From assembly GCF_000143415.4 (NCBI RefSeq), contig NW_003314291.1, positions 108,674 to 172,673 on the forward strand: a stretch of 64,000 nucleotides of DNA, given 5' to 3'. Position numbers and translations under genes: made by a program. This document shows, piece by piece, positions 60,670-64,000 of this stretch; positions within the stretch are counted from its first letter, which is position 1; each line of letters starts with the position of its first letter. This DNA comes from Selaginella moellendorffii. Taxonomy: Eukaryota > Streptophyta > Lycopodiopsida > Selaginellales > Selaginellaceae. Under the pieces are notes generated by a model, which had not been told where the DNA came from, did no database searches, and was given only the letters and a program-made list of their open reading frames with translations.

Positions 60670-62144
60670 AGCTCCCTCCCAGAAAGCCCTAGGGCGAAAA
60701 ACCCCAGACAAGATCCCAGCCGTGGATCCCCGCCCGCGATCCAACGCCCCACAACAGCCGCAAGGGTAAGGAGGCGGCGAGGCGGAGCCGATAAGAGCGC
60801 TGACGTCAGCTCGCAATCGCGCCGCGTGTATTTTCCCACTGGTTGGGAACTACGCGGCGCCGCGACCCTTTGGCTTCGTGCAGGGCCACCGGGCAGCCAA
60901 CGTGTCCCACTGCCCGATGCCCCCGCTGCCCGCGGCAGTACTGCCCGTACGGACAGCGGTCCATTTAATAAATCAGTGTGTGGTCGGTGGCGCAACTCAA
61001 CGTATTCAGTACACAAGACCCTCCAATGTGACACGCTGACGCTACACATTCACGTTTCTTCCTCCGGGGTGGTAAAAATCGGCCATGATAGACAACAGCG
61101 CCACTGCATGCAACACGTGGCCTCGCAAAAGGTGGTGGAGCGTCTCTCTCTCTCTCTCTTTTCTAGGTTTAATACGCGCGAGTGCAACGTGTGTGATTTC
61201 TTTCCACCCCCGATTCCAAACCGCCAACCTCACAACTCTCCCTTCATACATTTCTATCAAGCACTGTAATTGATCAACTGGTGGATCAATTCTAAGCTTG
61301 GTGGTGGGGCGTTAACGCCTCGCAATTACGAGTGGCCAAGATTCCATTCCCACGAGTTCCACCGTTTCCCGGAAGGGCTTTTGGGCATAGCAAAGAGGCA
61401 AATAAAATAATACCCCTTTACAAAGTAAAAGGAAAAAAAGGAGGGAGGGGGCCACAAAATGCACACGCACTGCACCGGAATATTTTCTAGATGCACGACC
61501 CCTCCACGATTCCAGGGAATTGGGCCAGGGCTGAAATTTCCCCTCGTACGACACATGGGTACGGGCACCGGGCACCGGGCAGCCCGGGCAGGGCGGGCAG
61601 CGGGCAGCACCCCCTCTCCCATTTGAAGGGCCAAAGAGAAAGACGAGGAAGAAGAAGCTGTGTGCGCTGTGAGAGCTATCCCTCTCCTCGGCTATGGTGG
61701 CTTGTCTTTCTCTCCCTTGTTTGTGAGCTCTCCCCCGTCGTTTCCTCTGTTTTGTTGCGAGATCGATAGAGGATCCTCCGCAATATCCCATTTGGGCTCT
61801 CGATCGATCCAATCCCCCCTCTTTTCCATGCAAGGAATGCGAAGCGGGAGTGTCTAGTTTCTTGGTAGATCGATCGCCGCCGCCACCGCCACCGCCGATC
61901 CTTGCGTGGAATGCACGCTATCTGAGAAAATCGAAGCTGCAAGAGGAGGAGCTTGGAGAGGAGGAATTTCTTTCGCTTACAAGGTATGGACCGGTTGATT
62001 AGCTCCAAAGATCGGGCATCGGGAGCTCCGGCTCGTCGATTTGTTTGGTTGATAAGAAAGAATATATGAGGATCCATTGGCCTGATCCTTTGTGTGGTTT
62101 TTTTGGTTGTTTTTGTTCTTGGGCAGTGATTCGAGGAGGAGAGG
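60670..62144. promoter_or_regulatory. Divergent upstream region of helicase and LBD genes
   Basis: 1.5 kb between start codons of the helicase (minus) and the LBD gene (plus). It holds clusters of GGGCAGC/GCTGCCC-like motifs in both orientations (60888-60957 and 61560-61610), a CACGTG box near 61109 and a (TC)n run at 61143-61160. The LBD leader probably has an intron at 61984-62126 (ACAAG/GTATGG to TGGGCAG) and two short upstream ORFs (ATG at about 61828 and 61911). No other gene is seen. Confidence 0.5.
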
Positions 62145-63212
62145 ATGAGCTGCAATGGATGCCGAGTTCTTCGCAAAGGATGTAGCGATAGCTGCATTCT
62201 CCGGCCTTGCTTGCAGTGGATCGAAGGCCCCGAGGCGCAAGGCCACGCTACTGTCTTCGTCGCGAAGTTTTTCGGCCGCGCGGGCCTCATGAACTTCATT
62301 AGCGCTGTTCCAGAGAATCAAAGGCCAGGTAAGCTTCGCCGCCACCATGGTTTCTAGTTTCTAGCTTTGAATCACCGTTCCCCTTGGGTCCTTGGTTTCT
62401 AGCTCTCTTTCGTTTCTAGCTTGAATCACAGCTGCTTGGTTTCTAGCTTTGATCTTCTCCTTGGTTTCTAGCTTTCTCATCTCGTGTTCTTCTTTCGTGC
62501 AGCTCTTTTCCAGTCTTTGCTGTACGAGGCTTGCGGAAGAACCGTGAATCCGGTGTTTGGAGCGGTGGGATTGCTCTGGTCTGGAAGCTGGCACGTTTGT
62601 CAAGCGGCGGTGGAGACGGTCCTCAAAGGTGGGTCGCTCCAGGCCCTCAAGCAGCCGGGATCAAGCTCCATGAGCGGCGCCGCCACCGCCGCCGCCGCCG
62701 CTAACGCTGGTGCCACCACCCTCTTCCACCGCCACCACCACCACCAAACTCCAGGAACCCGGTCGCCAACCTCGGTCCTGGTAGACGCCATGGAATCACA
62801 CAAGCCACTCCAGCAGCCAGGAAGTGGAAGATACGTGGAGAGATCGCAGAGACCACTGGAAGTTGGCATCGATCATCGCGAGCAGCAAAGTGGAGTGAAG
62901 CGGGAGTTTGAGATCGTGGCTCCAGTCCCTCGCAGGATCCGTCCGAGGCAGCAGCAGCTACAGGAGGATCGTCATCCAGGTTTGAGCGTTGATGATCACC
63001 AGGTCTTGGACCTGGATCTCACACTGGGCTCTACTCCAAAGCATCAACACGAGGAAGAGCAGCGAGCTCTGACGATGGTGGAGACCAAGAGGGTGCACAG
63101 TCCCTGCCAGTCGATCACGTCCGAGGGATCCGTCACCAGCGTCGACACCGCCGACCTCAAGATCTCTCTCAGGCACGAGCGAGCGGCGCCGGCGAGATCA
63201 TTGTCAACTTAG
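62145..63212 (+). CDS. Class II LOB-domain (LBD) transcription factor
   Basis: Exons 62145-62328 and 62503-63212 (174-bp GT-AG intron, phase 1); 297 residues. The LOB domain opens the protein: zinc-binding C3-x2-C6-x6-C13-x3-C17 ([15 protein letters not shown]), then the GAS block ([19 protein letters not shown]) and [20 protein letters not shown]. This is the class II pattern (LBD37-39/41 group), which lacks the class I leucine zipper. The C-terminal half has Ala, His and Gln runs and an EAR-like LDLDLTL repression motif near residue 233. Class II LBDs repress nitrogen-response and anthocyanin genes in angiosperms; the lycophyte role is unknown. Start chosen at the ATG directly opening the LOB domain. 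Confidence 0.93.
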
Positions 63213-63373
63213 ATGCGATGCGAGATCTTTCATCCATCATCGTCTAACTTCTCTCCTGCCAGCCTCTCACGCTCGAGCGAGCTACTATCGATCGGAGTTC
63301 CCAGAGTCTGGAGTTTGTTCCACGAAAGTTGGAAGAACGTCACGGCATTACTAATCTTGCGAGGTTTTCTATA

Positions 63374-63405
<32 letters not shown>

Positions 63406-63740
63406 TTCAAGGAATAAAAGAGTACATCTCTTGAGTGGAGATTTCGATAGCTATATCTTTGTGAACTTAAAGATTGAAACATTGAGAGCTAGAATTTTTT
63501 TTCTCTTTTTTTTGCCAGGATCTTATCTTCTCGCGCTAGTCACCGTCGCACTGCTGTGTCTTATCCCTTTGGAAACCTAGCGATAGTTGGACGGATTTCT
63601 TCGCCTTTTCTACTTTTTTTTTTTTTTCTTTTTTTGTTTTGGCTCCATTTGAGCTATGGATGAGAACAGCACAGCTCAAGTTGCAATGTTCCTGTCACGT
63701 TTAACAAGACATCTTCCCGTACGATCTGGAAAGAAAAGAA
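63213..63740 (+). other. 3' flank of the LBD gene
   Basis: Contains a (TC)n run (about 63374-63400) and T-rich tracts (63488-63510, 63612-63636). Short frames here have no protein features; probably 3' UTR and spacer. Confidence 0.5.
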
Positions 63741-63744
63741 GTGA

Positions 63745-64000
63745 CAAACAACTTTTAATGGCAGATCTTGGAGCGAGTTCTCTCTTGCAGCATCGACAGG
63801 TGCCACAACAGCACTGGATCATCGATCTGGAGTTCCTCCAGCTTCCAGATCGCGTCCTCGATCACGAAATCAAGATCCGCAGTCTCGAGAGCGTATTCTC
63901 TCTTTCAGCTTCACCAGCGTTTCCCGCGCGCCGCAGCAGTGGATCATCCCGCTCACTCGCCACGCGATCTGGAGCGCCTCCAGCTTCCGGACCGCGTCCT
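63745..64000 (-). CDS. Partial minus-strand coding fragment with internal repeat, runs off the window
   Basis: On the minus strand two related units can be read, about 64000-63870 and 63870-63757: AVRKLEALQIAW and later DAIWKLEELQIDD, each followed by an L-x-ERIRSRDC / LQERTRSKIC ending and a stop (TAA near 63757). The units are in different frames, so a frameshift, an intron, or decay separates them. I do not recognise the family. The upstream part lies outside the window. Confidence 0.35.

Overview
The window looks like nuclear DNA of a land plant, most probably a lycophyte such as Selaginella. The evidence is that spliceosomal introns are very short (mostly 45-80 bp), genes are compact with GC-rich exons, and the families are plant families (class II LOB-domain factor, TMK-type receptor kinase, PLS/E-type PPR proteins, hevein-like peptides). 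The species is an inference; no marker gene settles it.

Left half (1-34259): an accessory, repeat-rich region. Two near-identical direct copies of a ~2.5 kb block carrying a three-exon FAM136A-like gene (1-2489 and 31767-34259) bracket about 29 kb of AT-rich, Ty3/gypsy-derived and duplicated sequence. Inside it lie six small intronless genes for secreted 10-cysteine hevein-like peptides (CDS starts 5871, 12189, 16055, 17623, 23227, 29665), each with the same TATA promoter. The array grew by nested duplication. A ~9 kb segment with genes 1 and 2 corresponds to one with genes 5 and 6, and genes 3 and 4 form a second subtype between them. Genes 1 and 2 are identical through about 0.5 kb although they are not positional counterparts, which suggests gene conversion.

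Right half (34260-64000): mostly ordinary genes. In order: TMK-like LRR receptor kinase (+, 34552-37466), F-box/kelch-type protein (-, 39581-40804), a 13-exon coiled-coil protein (-, 41428-43385), 7 kb of AT-rich repeats with a large inverted repeat (about 45985-48240), and an odd AT-rich ORF ending in a frame-broken GNA-type lectin module (+, 50272-51079). These are followed by a RING-FYVE-SYLF endosomal protein (-, 51421-53136) that shares an 82-bp divergent promoter with a PPR gene (+, 53219-55039), a second PPR gene 101 bp downstream (+, 55141-57602), a 13-exon Has1/DDX18-type DEAD-box helicase (-, 58273-60669), and a class II LBD repressor (+, 62145-63212). A repeated minus-strand coding fragment runs off the right edge.

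No operon-like logic applies. The most unusual items are the hevein-like peptide cluster with its conserved promoter and signs of conversion, and the lectin-tailed ORF with an N-terminal domain I cannot assign. All exon boundaries were read by eye from splice signals and frame continuity. No tRNA, rRNA or CRISPR array was seen.
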